64,000 bases of DNA from an uncultured Flavonifractor sp. (lineage in GTDB: Bacteria; Bacillota; Clostridia; Oscillospirales; Oscillospiraceae): the NCBI GenBank assembly GCA_944385585.1, contig CALWXU010000001.1, positions 1 through 64,000 of the forward strand, read 5' to 3'. A program made the translations under genes and the position numbers. Of the stretch, positions 1-8,105 are shown piece after piece. Under the pieces are notes generated by a model, which worked only from the letters and a program-made list of their open reading frames with translations, had not been told where the DNA came from and did no database searches. The number at the start of each line of letters is the position of its first letter. Position 1 is the first letter of the stretch.

Positions 1-27
1 CTTCATTCTACCAGAGGCCTGCAAACC

Positions 28-426
28 ATGTCTATTTTTATCCGCTATTCAATTTGCGCAATTAATCTTACCTTATCCCTTTCCCCAGCGGCTATTTTTA
101 TCGCCAACGAGATTATTGAACAATTGTCCAACTACGTAAAGGGCATCGAGGTCAGCGATGACACGCTGCTGCTGGACGTGATCGACAAGGTGGGCCCCGG
201 CGGCCACTTCCTGGAGGAACCCACCACCCTGAAGCGGTTCAAGAAGATGTGGTATCCCAAATTCTTCCGCCGGGAGATGGTCAACCCCGAGGAGACGGAC
301 GTGATGGACCGGGTCATCGCCGAGATCGACCACATCCTGGCCACCCATGTGCCCGCCCCCCTGGCCCCGGAGAAGGAGGAGATCCTGCGGCGGCATGAGC
401 AGGAGCTGCTGGGCCGGAACCAGTAA
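28..426 (+). pseudogene. C-terminal remnant of an MttB-family (trimethylamine-type) methyltransferase
   Basis: The open frame from the ATG at 28 codes for 132 residues, but only the part from about position 103 onward looks like protein of this family. It matches the last ~105 residues of MttB-type corrinoid methyltransferases, including the VIDKVGPGGHFL motif and an acidic/basic helical tail. Full members are about 475-500 residues, so the catalytic barrel is missing. The first ~140 bases are clearly AT-richer than what follows, and the residues before 103 look like translated non-coding sequence, so a recombination or assembly junction probably lies near 100-140. The corrinoid protein gene follows 39 bases downstream, as in mttB-mttC operons. 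Whether the substrate was trimethylamine or a betaine cannot be told. Confidence 0.75.
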
Positions 427-465
427 GCGGGTCCCAGGCGCAAAACGAAGAAAGGAGCAGTCACA

Positions 466-1095
466 ATGAAAGCATTGCAGGACATTTATCAGTGCGTGGT
501 GGACGGCGAGATGGACGAGGTGGAGGGCCTCATTGACGAGGCGCTCAGCGCCGGCTGCACCGCCAAGGAGATCCTGGACGACGGCCTGCTGGCCGGCATG
601 GCCGAGGTGGGCGAGCAGTTCAAGGTGGGGGACATGTTCGTCCCCGAGGTGCTGGTGGCCGCCAAGACCATGGACATCGGCATGACCAAGATCAAGCCCA
701 TGCTCCAGTCCGGCGACATCAAGGAGGTGGGCACCGTCCTCTTCGCCACCGTGAAGGGCGACCTCCACGACATCGGCAAGAAGCTGGTGTGCATGATGCT
801 GGAGGGCGCCGGCTACAAGATCATCGACCTGGGCGTGGACGTGTCCCCGGAGGCCGTCTGCGAGGGGGTCAAGGAGTACAAGCCGGACCTGGTGGGCCTG
901 TCCGCCATGCTGACCACCACCACCCTCTCCATGAAGGAGACCGCCGACGCGCTGAAGCAGGCGGGGCTGTACGACAGCGTGCGCATCATGGTGGGCGGCG
1001 CGCCGGTCAACCAGAAAATCGCCGACGAGTTCGGCGGCCACTACTCCACCAACGCCTCCACGGCGGTGGAGCTGGCCAATGAGCTGATGAAATAA
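466..1095 (+). CDS. Corrinoid (B12-binding) methyltransferase partner protein, MttC/MtbC-like
   Basis: This 209-residue cytoplasmic protein carries the methyl group on cobalt between a substrate-specific methyltransferase and a second methyltransferase. Residues 1-90 form the helical cap (B12-binding 2) and residues 90-209 the Rossmann-like cobalamin domain. The base-off ligand motif is GDLHDIGK at 98-105 with His101, followed by the usual GxDVS and VGGAPV elements. The length is normal for MttC/MtbC/MtmC. A good ribosome site (aaaggagc) precedes the ATG by about 8 bases. It follows the MttB remnant directly and would originally have been co-transcribed with it. The amine or betaine it serves is unknown. 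Confidence 0.93.
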   Translation: MKALQDIYQCVVDGEMDEVEGLIDEALSAGCTAKEILDDGLLAGMAEVGEQFKVGDMFVPEVLVAAKTMDIGMTKIKPMLQSGDIKEVGTVLFATVKGDLHDIGKKLVCMMLEGAGYKIIDLGVDVSPEAVCEGVKEYKPDLVGLSAMLTTTTLSMKETADALKQAGLYDSVRIMVGGAPVNQKIADEFGGHYSTNASTAVELANELMK

Positions 1096-1144
1096 GTCGG
1101 ACAACGAAGGTAATGTACTTTGCAATTTATTGGGAGGGGAAATT

Positions 1145-2656
1145 ATGGAACAGAAGAAGAGTGCTTTCCAGAGAATTGACCCTGTGGTTTTCGGTGTAGC
1201 CCTAATTCTATTTGTAATCCTTCTCGTTTGGGCATTGAGTGGAGCGCTTGACGCCCCGATGAATGCGTTAATCCACTTCCTAGAGTATCAATGTGGCTTT
1301 GTATATCTATTTTTTGGTTTTCTCGCTGTTGCGCTTTGCGTGATCCTTGCCGTTTCCCCGATGGGAAAGGTAGTTCTTGGAAAAGATGGCGAAAAGCCGA
1401 AATACTCATTCTTTTCCTGGTTTTGTATGATGTTCGCGTGCGGGTATGGTGTAGGCTTGGTTTATTGGGGCGCGGCGGAGCCGCTGTCATTTTTCCTTAG
1501 CCCGCCCATGGGATATCCTGCCGGTGCTCCGGAGACAGCTGATTTTGCTCTCGGATATGCGTATTTTCACTGGGGCTTTACAGCGTGGGCACTCTATGCT
1601 ATTGTTTCCATTCCCCTCGCATATTTTGTAAACCGAAAAGGGTGGGTTCCAAGATTTTCTGCCACGTTAAGCCCGGTAAGCCGCAGACTTTCCTCTGGGA
1701 ATTGTGGTCGGGGTATTGATGGAATCATTATTGTTTGCCTGATCTGCGGCCTGATTACCAGCGTCGGTCTTGCCATTATGCAGGTAGCGGGCGGACTGGA
1801 GTATCTGTTTGGGATTCCAAGCAGTACGATGACGTATATTATCATCGGCCTGCTTTGGACTGCCCTGATCGTCCTTACGGCTGTGTCGGGGGTAGACAAG
1901 GGAATCAAATACCTAAGCAATATAAATATTCCTTTGGCGTTTGCCCTTTTAATTGCAGTACTGGTGCTGTGTTGTCCGGATTTCTGCATCAATTTGGGAA
2001 CCAGCGCACTCGGAAAATATTTCGATGGATTCTTGAACATGAGCTTTTGGACCGACGCAGCTGGAGAGAGCGGGTTCCCACAGAGCTGGACAATTTTCTA
2101 CTGGGCCTGGTGGATTTCCTGCTCTCCCATCGTAGGCATATTTGTGGCAAACATATCTAGAGGTCGTACAATTCGACAGCTCGTCTTTACTATGCTTGGC
2201 GCCGCCGCTTTCGCAACTTTCATGTGGTTTGCTGTATTTGGTGGATCTGCAATTTTCATGGAAATGACCGGAGTTGCGGATTTGAGCGGTGTTGTGGAAA
2301 ATATGGGCACCAACTATGTCATATTTGCCATGCTGGAAAATCTGCCCCTGTCGGGAATTCTCTCGGTTCTATTTATTCTGTTGATTGTTATTTTCCTGGC
2401 CACAAGCGCAAATTCAGCGGCGTTTATCTGCGCACAGATGAGCACAAAGGACACAGAAAACCCAATGGAACCTCCGAAAGCTATCACAGGATTCTGGTCT
2501 TTGGCCGTCTGCATCCTTGGCATTGTACTAATCATTGTGGGGAAAGGCATTACTGGGTTGCAGACAACGTCGATTGTGGGCTCTGCTCTACTGATGGCGA
2601 TCGTTGTGCTAATGGTAATCGCTTTACTGAAAGAACTGCGAAAGGAAAAGATTTAA
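1145..2656 (+). CDS. BCCT-family betaine/carnitine/choline transporter
   Basis: A 503-residue integral membrane protein with about 12 hydrophobic segments. It carries the BCCT hallmarks YFHWGFTAWALYA near residue 140 and WAWWISCSPIVGIFVANISR near residue 320. BCCT carriers import quaternary amines such as glycine betaine or carnitine, which fits the methyltransferase genes around it. The ATG at 1145 is preferred over an upstream TTG because gggagggg lies 5 bases before it. The base composition is distinctly lower in GC than the corrinoid gene before it and the sequence after it, so the gene looks imported or swapped in. Its stop is followed after 8 bases by the C-terminal end of a second, GC-rich BCCT gene. 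Confidence 0.9.
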   Translation: MEQKKSAFQRIDPVVFGVALILFVILLVWALSGALDAPMNALIHFLEYQCGFVYLFFGFLAVALCVILAVSPMGKVVLGKDGEKPKYSFFSWFCMMFACGYGVGLVYWGAAEPLSFFLSPPMGYPAGAPETADFALGYAYFHWGFTAWALYAIVSIPLAYFVNRKGWVPRFSATLSPVSRRLSSGNCGRGIDGIIIVCLICGLITSVGLAIMQVAGGLEYLFGIPSSTMTYIIIGLLWTALIVLTAVSGVDKGIKYLSNINIPLAFALLIAVLVLCCPDFCINLGTSALGKYFDGFLNMSFWTDAAGESGFPQSWTIFYWAWWISCSPIVGIFVANISRGRTIRQLVFTMLGAAAFATFMWFAVFGGSAIFMEMTGVADLSGVVENMGTNYVIFAMLENLPLSGILSVLFILLIVIFLATSANSAAFICAQMSTKDTENPMEPPKAITGFWSLAVCILGIVLIIVGKGITGLQTTSIVGSALLMAIVVLMVIALLKELRKEKI

Positions 2657-2664
2657 TAAAGAAA

Positions 2665-2865
2665 GATGACGGCATCAAGACCCTGTCCAACATCGGCGGC
2701 ATCCTGGCCCTGTTCCTGATCCTGGGCATGTGCATCAGCCTGGGCATCCTGATCTTCCGCTACAAGAAGTTCGACGCGCTGCATGAAGATGAGGATCCGG
2801 AGGACGACGAGCCGGTCAAGGCCGTCCAGGCCGCCCCGGAGCCGGAGGCGGCGCCCAAAGCGTAA
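2665..2865 (+). pseudogene. C-terminal fragment of a BCCT transporter (copy 2)
   Basis: The frame reads DDGIKTLSNIGGILAL and onward through the last membrane helix and an acidic/alanine-proline tail of a BCCT carrier. Nothing of the preceding ~440 residues is present. The fragment starts at the point that corresponds to the last helix of the complete BCCT gene just upstream. The simplest reading is that the low-GC gene replaced the body of a resident GC-rich copy and left its 3' end. There is no start codon or ribosome site of its own. The first ~120 bases are nearly identical to the end of the next fragment. Confidence 0.8.
2671..2790 (+). repeat. Direct repeat of BCCT 3' end, copy A (partner 3383-3502)
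   Basis: The segment encoding GIKTLSNIGGILALFLILGM and the following ~20 residues recurs at 3383-3502 with only scattered differences, 712 bases apart in the same orientation. It would support homologous recombination between tandem BCCT genes and may have caused the truncations here. Confidence 0.8.
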
Positions 2866-2932
2866 CGGCATCACAGACGGCAGAATCCAGGGCCGCCCGG
2901 AGCGCGTGACAGCCTGCGCGGTTGACAGCTGC

Positions 2933-3565
2933 GGACCGGGCGGCCCCACCACCGGCATCTTCATCGCCAGCGTCTCCTACGGCCGAAAGATCCGCGATGT
3001 GATCCTGCTGACCGTGGGCGGCTGCGCCAGCGTTGGAATCATTATGACCTCCATCACTGCGGGCTCCACCATCTACACCCAGGTCAACGGCATCGAAGAT
3101 CTGGTGACTGCTGTCAACGAGTATGGCATCGGCGCCGTCCCCTACGCGGTGCTGGAGACCCTGGCGGGCAGCAAGATCATCATCGCCGTGATCTTTGTGG
3201 TTATCATTTTGACCCTGGTGACGGCGGTGAACTCCAACATCATCGCCATGTCCGGTTTGTCCTGCAAGGAGGCCAACAGCAAAGACGGCTCTGACATCAC
3301 ACCATGGTATGTCAAGCTGGCCTGGGGCGTGGTGGTGGCCATGATGGCCTATATCGCCATGGCCCGGTTCGGCGGCTACGATGGTATCAAGACCCTGTCC
3401 AACATCGGAGGCATCCTGGCCCTCTTCCTGATTCTGGGCATGTGCGTCAGCCTGGGCATCCTGATTGTCAAGTACAAGAAGTTTGATGTCCTGCATGAGG
3501 ACGGGGAGGAGGACGAGCCCCTCCCCGCACCGGCGGAGGCCGCCGAGACTAGGACGGAGGTATAG
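2933..3565 (+). pseudogene. C-terminal ~210 residues of a BCCT transporter (copy 3), 5' truncated
   Basis: From about 2940 the frame gives GPTTGIFIASVSYGRKIRD, which corresponds to the GxFIAxxSxGRxIR loop of BCCT carriers, then five or so membrane segments and an acidic tail. The N-terminal ~300 residues are missing, and the codons just before the loop do not resemble the family. It is GC-rich like the corrinoid gene. The open frame extends upstream to 2783, but that part overlaps the previous fragment and looks arbitrary. It probably does not make a functional carrier. It lies upstream of the UroD-fold methyltransferase. Confidence 0.8.
3383..3502 (+). repeat. Direct repeat of BCCT 3' end, copy B (partner 2671-2790)
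   Basis: Second copy of the ~120-base repeat that encodes the last membrane helix of two neighbouring BCCT fragments. The differences are mainly at third codon positions, plus a short divergent stretch (ATLIFRY versus LIVKY region). Confidence 0.8.
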
Positions 3566-3697
3566 GCACAATCCCCGATTTCAGCGATATCGAAAACCAT
3601 TTACCGGGCCGGCTGGAGCGGTAAAACGTCCTGTATGAGTGAAAGGCCTCCTCCGGCCGGCCCGGAGCACTCCACAGACAAAAAGGAGACATAGACC

Positions 3698-5053
3698 ATG
3701 GGCAAAGAACTGCTTTTTCAGACCCTGAGGCATGAGCAGGCGGAGCGTACCCCCTGGGTGCCCTTCGCGGGCGTCCATGCCGGAAAGCTAGTGGGCTATA
3801 CGGCGGAGGAGATCCTGAAGGACGAGGACAAGCTCCTCACCGCTCTTCAGGAGGTCAACAAGATCTACACCCCGGACGGTATGCCGGTGGTGTTCGATCT
3901 GCAGATTGAGGCAGAGGTCTTAGGCTGCGAGCTGCTGTGGGCCCGGGACAACCCGCCCTCTGTCCGGAGCCACCCCCTGTCCGGCACCAAGGAGATCCCC
4001 GGCAAAATCCCAACGGCGGAGGACGGCCGCCTGCCCATGATCCTGCGCACCATGGGACGGCTGAAGGACACTGTGGGCGCGGACACCGCCCTCTACGGCC
4101 TGGTGTGCGGCCCCTTCACCCTGGCCTCCCACCTGCGGGGCAGCGACATTTTCATGGACATGGCCACCGACCAGGATTACGTGCGGGATCTGGTGGGCTA
4201 CTGCGCCAAGGTGTGCACCGCCGTGACCCAGATGTACATCGATGCCGGCATGGACGTAATCGCCGTGGTGGACCCCCTTGTCAGCCAGATCTCCCCCAAG
4301 CACTTCACCAAGATGCTCCACGAGTCCTTTACCGCCGTGTTCGACCACATCCGCGCCGCCGGGGTGTTCTCCTCCTTCTTTGTCTGCGGCAACGCCACCC
4401 GGCAGATCGAGGTTATGTGCAGGACCGGCCCCGACTGCATCTCTGTGGATGAGAACGTGGAGCTGAAGGCCGCCAAGGAGGTCACCGACCGGTACAACAT
4501 CGCCATCGGCGGCAACATCCCCCTGACCACTACCATGCTCCACGGCACCCAGCAGGACAACATGAAGTGCGTGCTGGACATCCTGGACGTGGCGGGCGGC
4601 AAAAACCTGATCGTCAGCCCCGGCTGCGACATGCCCTACGACGTGCCCATTGAGAACACCGTAGCCGCGGCCCAGGCGGTTCGCAATCCGGACAGCGCCC
4701 GCAAGATGCTGGAGAACTACGTGGCCGCTGAGGAGGAGGACATCCCGGTGGAGCTGCCAGACTATGGCCACCTGGACAAGGTGCTGGTGGAGCTCTTCCT
4801 GCTGGATCCCGCCCAGTGCGCAGCCTGTACCTACATGCTGGCCGCCATGGAGGACGTGTACGACGAGGTGAAGGACATCGCCGAGTACTGCTCCTACAAG
4901 TATACCGTCAAGAAGGACATCGCCCGCATCAAAAAGATGGGGGTGGCCAACCTGCCCAGCATGTACATCAACGGAAAGCTGGCCTACAGCTCCATCATCC
5001 CCAGCCGGGCGGAGCTGATTGCGTCGATCCGAAGCGCCGCCCAGAAGGGGTGA
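3698..5053 (+). CDS. UroD-fold corrinoid methyltransferase (MtaA/MtbA-like) with C-terminal thioredoxin-like domain
   Basis: A 451-residue protein. Residues 1-~345 have the uroporphyrinogen-decarboxylase fold used by MtaA/MtbA-type enzymes that move the methyl group from a corrinoid protein to a thiol or pterin acceptor. Cysteines near residue 228 (VCGN) and residue 310 (SPGCDMP) sit where the zinc ligands of that family are expected. The His two residues before the first Cys (HxC) is replaced by Phe. Residues ~365-451 add a small thioredoxin-like domain with a CAAC motif near 374-377 and a cis-Pro-like NLPSMYING segment. The start follows aaaggagac. The next gene begins 5 bases after its stop. 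The true methyl acceptor is unknown. Confidence 0.85.
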   Translation: MGKELLFQTLRHEQAERTPWVPFAGVHAGKLVGYTAEEILKDEDKLLTALQEVNKIYTPDGMPVVFDLQIEAEVLGCELLWARDNPPSVRSHPLSGTKEIPGKIPTAEDGRLPMILRTMGRLKDTVGADTALYGLVCGPFTLASHLRGSDIFMDMATDQDYVRDLVGYCAKVCTAVTQMYIDAGMDVIAVVDPLVSQISPKHFTKMLHESFTAVFDHIRAAGVFSSFFVCGNATRQIEVMCRTGPDCISVDENVELKAAKEVTDRYNIAIGGNIPLTTTMLHGTQQDNMKCVLDILDVAGGKNLIVSPGCDMPYDVPIENTVAAAQAVRNPDSARKMLENYVAAEEEDIPVELPDYGHLDKVLVELFLLDPAQCAACTYMLAAMEDVYDEVKDIAEYCSYKYTVKKDIARIKKMGVANLPSMYINGKLAYSSIIPSRAELIASIRSAAQKG

Positions 5054-5058
5054 GCCGG

Positions 5059-5787
5059 ATGATCTACCGCTTTACCCAACAGGAGGCGGAGCCGCTGGCA
5101 ATGGGGCAGCTCAGCGCCTCCGCATGCCACTCCGGCAGTCTGCGCAAGCGGGCGCGGATCCTGTCGGAACTGGCGGGCGTTCATCCAGACATCCAGGACG
5201 GGGTGGAGCTTCGGGCACTGGTCTGTGAGGCGGACCAATTTTCTCTGGAAGGCGACATCCTCCGTGTGGAGGGTGCCGCCTTTCAGGCTAGACTTTTTTC
5301 CAGCTACCGCCCCGGCGACATCGAAAAGCTCTTCCTCTTCATCGCCTGCGCCGGCGTTTTTGAGTACGAGCGAGAGCCCATTTTTGATGTCTACGCGGAT
5401 CTGTGGGGGAGCGCCTACGTGGACGCCCTTCTGGAGCTGCTTCGACGGAAGCTGGAGCGGGAGTGCCCGCCCGGGCCCGGCTTCCGGCTCACCCGGGCCT
5501 TTGGCCCCGGCTTCTATGGTATGGCCCTTCAACAGGTCGGGAAGTTTTTCCAGCTGCTCCCCGCTGGGGAGATCGGCGTCTCCCTCAAGGGAACCCTGAT
5601 GATCCCCCTCAAATCCTACACGGGGATGTATCTCAGTCTGCGGGAGGGTCTCTCCCTGAGCACCCGTGATTGCAGAGACTGCATTGGAAACGCGGCCGGC
5701 TGCGCCTACTGCAGGAACCGGCCGCCGTCGTCACAGGGGGATTCATGGATCACTCCCTCCGCAGAGAAAGGAGAAGATGAACCGTGA
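5059..5787 (+). CDS. MetH activation-domain protein (probable corrinoid reactivation/SAM-binding)
   Basis: A 242-residue protein resembling the stand-alone C-terminal activation domain of cobalamin-dependent methionine synthase. Recognisable parts are FGPGFYGMALQQVGKFFQLL and the following IGV...MIPLKSYTGMYLS near residues 150-200. The C-terminus has two cysteine pairs (CRDC, CAYC), seen in clostridial stand-alone versions. In MetH this domain binds SAM for reductive remethylation of inactive cob(II)alamin, so a reactivation role for the neighbouring methyltransferase system is likely. The ATG at 5059 comes 5 bases after the upstream stop. Its own stop overlaps the next start (GTGA). This tight packing indicates one operon. 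Confidence 0.8.
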   Translation: MIYRFTQQEAEPLAMGQLSASACHSGSLRKRARILSELAGVHPDIQDGVELRALVCEADQFSLEGDILRVEGAAFQARLFSSYRPGDIEKLFLFIACAGVFEYEREPIFDVYADLWGSAYVDALLELLRRKLERECPPGPGFRLTRAFGPGFYGMALQQVGKFFQLLPAGEIGVSLKGTLMIPLKSYTGMYLSLREGLSLSTRDCRDCIGNAAGCAYCRNRPPSSQGDSWITPSAEKGEDEP

Positions 5788-7211
5788 CAGACCACGAAAG
5801 CGAGAACCTGTGCCGGATTCACCGCGCCTCCATGGAGATCCTGCGGGGTACGGGGATGCGGTTTCTGCACCCGGACGCCATCCAGGTGCTCCGGTCGAAC
5901 GGTGTGCGGGTGGAGGATGATACCGCTCATTTTACTGAGGAGCAGGTGATGGAGTGGGTGGGCAAAGCGCCCTCTGTTGTCTGCTGCGTCGCGGCAGAGC
6001 CTCAATTTAACGTTTGTGTCGGGGATGGTACAACCCACTATGCTACTGCCGGGGGACCCACCATGATCATGGAGGCGGACGGAACCCTCCGCCCCTCCAC
6101 CACGGAGGATTACATCAGGCTGGTCAAGCTCTATGAGCAGAATGACCGTTTTTCCCTCAACGGCGGCCTCTGCTGCCAGCCGGAGGATCTGCCGGTGGAG
6201 TGGGCCACCCCGCTGCTATACTACCTGGCTCTGCGGCATAGTCGGAAGGTGGTGTGGACCGCCGGCGGCGACTACCGGCAGATGGAGATAGTGTTCCGGC
6301 TATGTATGGCAAGGTTTGGCCTGACGGAGGAGGAGCTGAAGGCCGAACCCCATACCATGGCAATTGTCAACACGAATACCCCGTTGCAGCTGGACGTTAC
6401 CATGACAGAGACCCTGTTCGCCATGCTGAAATACCGTCAGCCCGTGGTGATCACTGCCGCCGCCATGGCTGGAACTACCTCTCCCGCGACTCTGGCGGGA
6501 ACCATTGCTATAGCCAATGCGGAGGTGCTGGCCGCCATCACCCTGGCTCAGATGTATGCGCCGGGGGCCCCGGTGATCTACGGCTCCCAGTCCTCCAACG
6601 CCGATATGGCCTCCTGTGCCATGGCCATCGGCTCTCCAGAGGGGGCGCTGTGCTACCGCTACGCAGCCCTGCTGGCACACAAGTACGGCCTGCCATGCCG
6701 GGCAGGGGGCAGTCTGACAGATGCCCTGGCCCTGGATATGCAGGCCGGCTGGGAGTCCATGCTCACCTGCCTGGCAAGCCGGGAGAGCGGTGTGGATGTG
6801 ATGTTCCAGTCAGCTGGCATCACGGCTGGCTACCTGGCGGTCTCCTTTGAAAAGTTAATCGCGGACTTTGAGATTATCGATGCGGTGGAGCAGTATCTGG
6901 GGGGTGTGCGGACAGAGGCGGAGGAGCTCCCGCTGGAGCTGATCCGCCAGACAGGGCCCGGAGGCGACTTTCTGGCTGCGGAGCACACCCTGCGCCATTG
7001 CAGGAATGCCGCCATGACACCCCATATCAGCGTCAGAGGAAACAGCGGAGGATCTGCCGCTTTGGGCCGTCGTGTTGAGCGCCGAATGGATCAGCTCCTG
7101 CAAAAATACCAGGGGCCGGAGCTCTCGGAGGAGACGACGGATCGCATGCGGCAGACTCTGCACCAATATGGTGTCGCCTGGGAGGAGATCTCCCGGCTGG
7201 ACCTCTTATGA
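5784..7211 (+). CDS. MttB-family methyltransferase (non-pyrrolysine type)
   Basis: This 475-residue protein spans the whole MttB fold. It includes the N-terminal IHRASMEILRGTG helix, the glycine-rich YATAGGPT segment near 87, the ITAAAMAGTTSPAT barrel segment, and the C-terminal RQTGPGGDFLAAEHTL motif. No in-frame amber codon occurs, so it is not a pyrrolysine enzyme. Non-Pyl relatives demethylate quaternary amines such as glycine betaine, proline betaine or carnitine and pass the methyl to a corrinoid protein. The GTG start overlaps the previous stop. The corrinoid protein at 466-1095 is the only candidate partner in view. The substrate cannot be assigned from sequence alone. Confidence 0.88.
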   Translation: MTDHESENLCRIHRASMEILRGTGMRFLHPDAIQVLRSNGVRVEDDTAHFTEEQVMEWVGKAPSVVCCVAAEPQFNVCVGDGTTHYATAGGPTMIMEADGTLRPSTTEDYIRLVKLYEQNDRFSLNGGLCCQPEDLPVEWATPLLYYLALRHSRKVVWTAGGDYRQMEIVFRLCMARFGLTEEELKAEPHTMAIVNTNTPLQLDVTMTETLFAMLKYRQPVVITAAAMAGTTSPATLAGTIAIANAEVLAAITLAQMYAPGAPVIYGSQSSNADMASCAMAIGSPEGALCYRYAALLAHKYGLPCRAGGSLTDALALDMQAGWESMLTCLASRESGVDVMFQSAGITAGYLAVSFEKLIADFEIIDAVEQYLGGVRTEAEELPLELIRQTGPGGDFLAAEHTLRHCRNAAMTPHISVRGNSGGSAALGRRVERRMDQLLQKYQGPELSEETTDRMRQTLHQYGVAWEEISRLDLL

Positions 7212-7238
7212 TAGCGGTCTAGGAAAGGAGGACTGGAT

Positions 7239-8105
7239 ATGACAGAGCAGGTCGAGTTATACTACGACCAAATCACTCAGATCTGCCTGGAGCGAGCGGC
7301 GGTCAGACCGAGAGATCTTACCGCGTTGGCTGTGGAGTTGATGGGGCTAGACGGATTCCCTATGCACGCGCCAGTGCACCACTATTTGGTGCCGGCGGTT
7401 CTGCTGACAGTGTGCCGGAGCGCCCAAGGGCATGGGCGTGATGTGCTGGAACGGGATCTGTCCATAGCCTTGGAGCGGGCCAAAGATGTGCCGGGCGGTG
7501 TTTGCGGCTACTGGGGGGCCTGCGGGGCCTGTGTGGGTGTGGGGATCTTCTGGAGTGTGGTCACGGACACTACCCCCCTCTCCTCCACGAGCTGGGCCTA
7601 CGGAAACCGTGCTGTAGGAGAGGCTCTGCTGTCTGTGGCTCAGGCGGGTGGTCCCCGTTGCTGTAAACGGTGCAGCATTCTCTCCCTGACTGGCGCTGTG
7701 CCCCAGATCCGACAGGTGCTGGGGGTGGATGTGCAGGCGGGGGAATTCCTCTGCCCATTTCATGGACAGAACGGGGAGTGCCTCCGGGAGTGTTGTCCAT
7801 ACTACCCAGGCGAGGAGATACGGCTGCCGGTATTCGCCTACCCCAAAAAGGACCTGGAGCACCCCTGTCCCTGCCAGAACCGACCGGTAGAACTCACCCA
7901 TAAGAAGGGAAAACTGTACTGGCGGAAAGCGGAGGGGGAGGCTGTGGAAGAGGGAGAATCGGTGGCTGACCTGGAAGTGGAAAAAAAGAGCCTGGAGGTT
8001 CTCTCGCCGGCTTCTGGGGTGATCTTTCATATGTGCTATAATGATGGCGATGAGGTGGATGCGGAGTGTGTCTTAGGCTATATCCGGCAGGGGGAGGCGA
8101 AATAA
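7239..8105 (+). CDS. DUF5714 cysteine-rich protein with C-terminal biotinyl/lipoyl-like domain
   Basis: The first ~215 residues of this 288-residue protein match the DUF5714 pattern: an HAPVHHYLVPAVL stretch, CGYWGACGACVGVGI, and many further cysteines (CCKRC, CPFHG, CCPYYP). That pattern suggests metal or cluster binding. Residues ~228-285 resemble a swinging-arm domain with VEEGESVADLEVEKKSLEV, where a lysine sits in the hairpin position normally biotinylated or lipoylated, although the motif is EKK rather than MKM. DUF5714 genes commonly accompany corrinoid or SAM-dependent methyl-transfer genes. It begins 27 bases after the MttB gene with aaaggagg and ends one base before the CobW-like gene. 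The function is unknown. Confidence 0.7.
   Translation: MTEQVELYYDQITQICLERAAVRPRDLTALAVELMGLDGFPMHAPVHHYLVPAVLLTVCRSAQGHGRDVLERDLSIALERAKDVPGGVCGYWGACGACVGVGIFWSVVTDTTPLSSTSWAYGNRAVGEALLSVAQAGGPRCCKRCSILSLTGAVPQIRQVLGVDVQAGEFLCPFHGQNGECLRECCPYYPGEEIRLPVFAYPKKDLEHPCPCQNRPVELTHKKGKLYWRKAEGEAVEEGESVADLEVEKKSLEVLSPASGVIFHMCYNDGDEVDAECVLGYIRQGEAK

Noticed and set aside
2866..3697. Cobalamin or other riboswitch before the methyltransferase genes
   Set aside because: I found no B12-box-like sequence or suitable conserved stem arrangement. The area is occupied by the BCCT remnants and a short GC-rich gap.
5784..7211. Pyrrolysine (in-frame amber) in the MttB-family gene
   Set aside because: The frame runs without an internal TAG from GTG to the stop at the full family length, so it is a non-pyrrolysine member.
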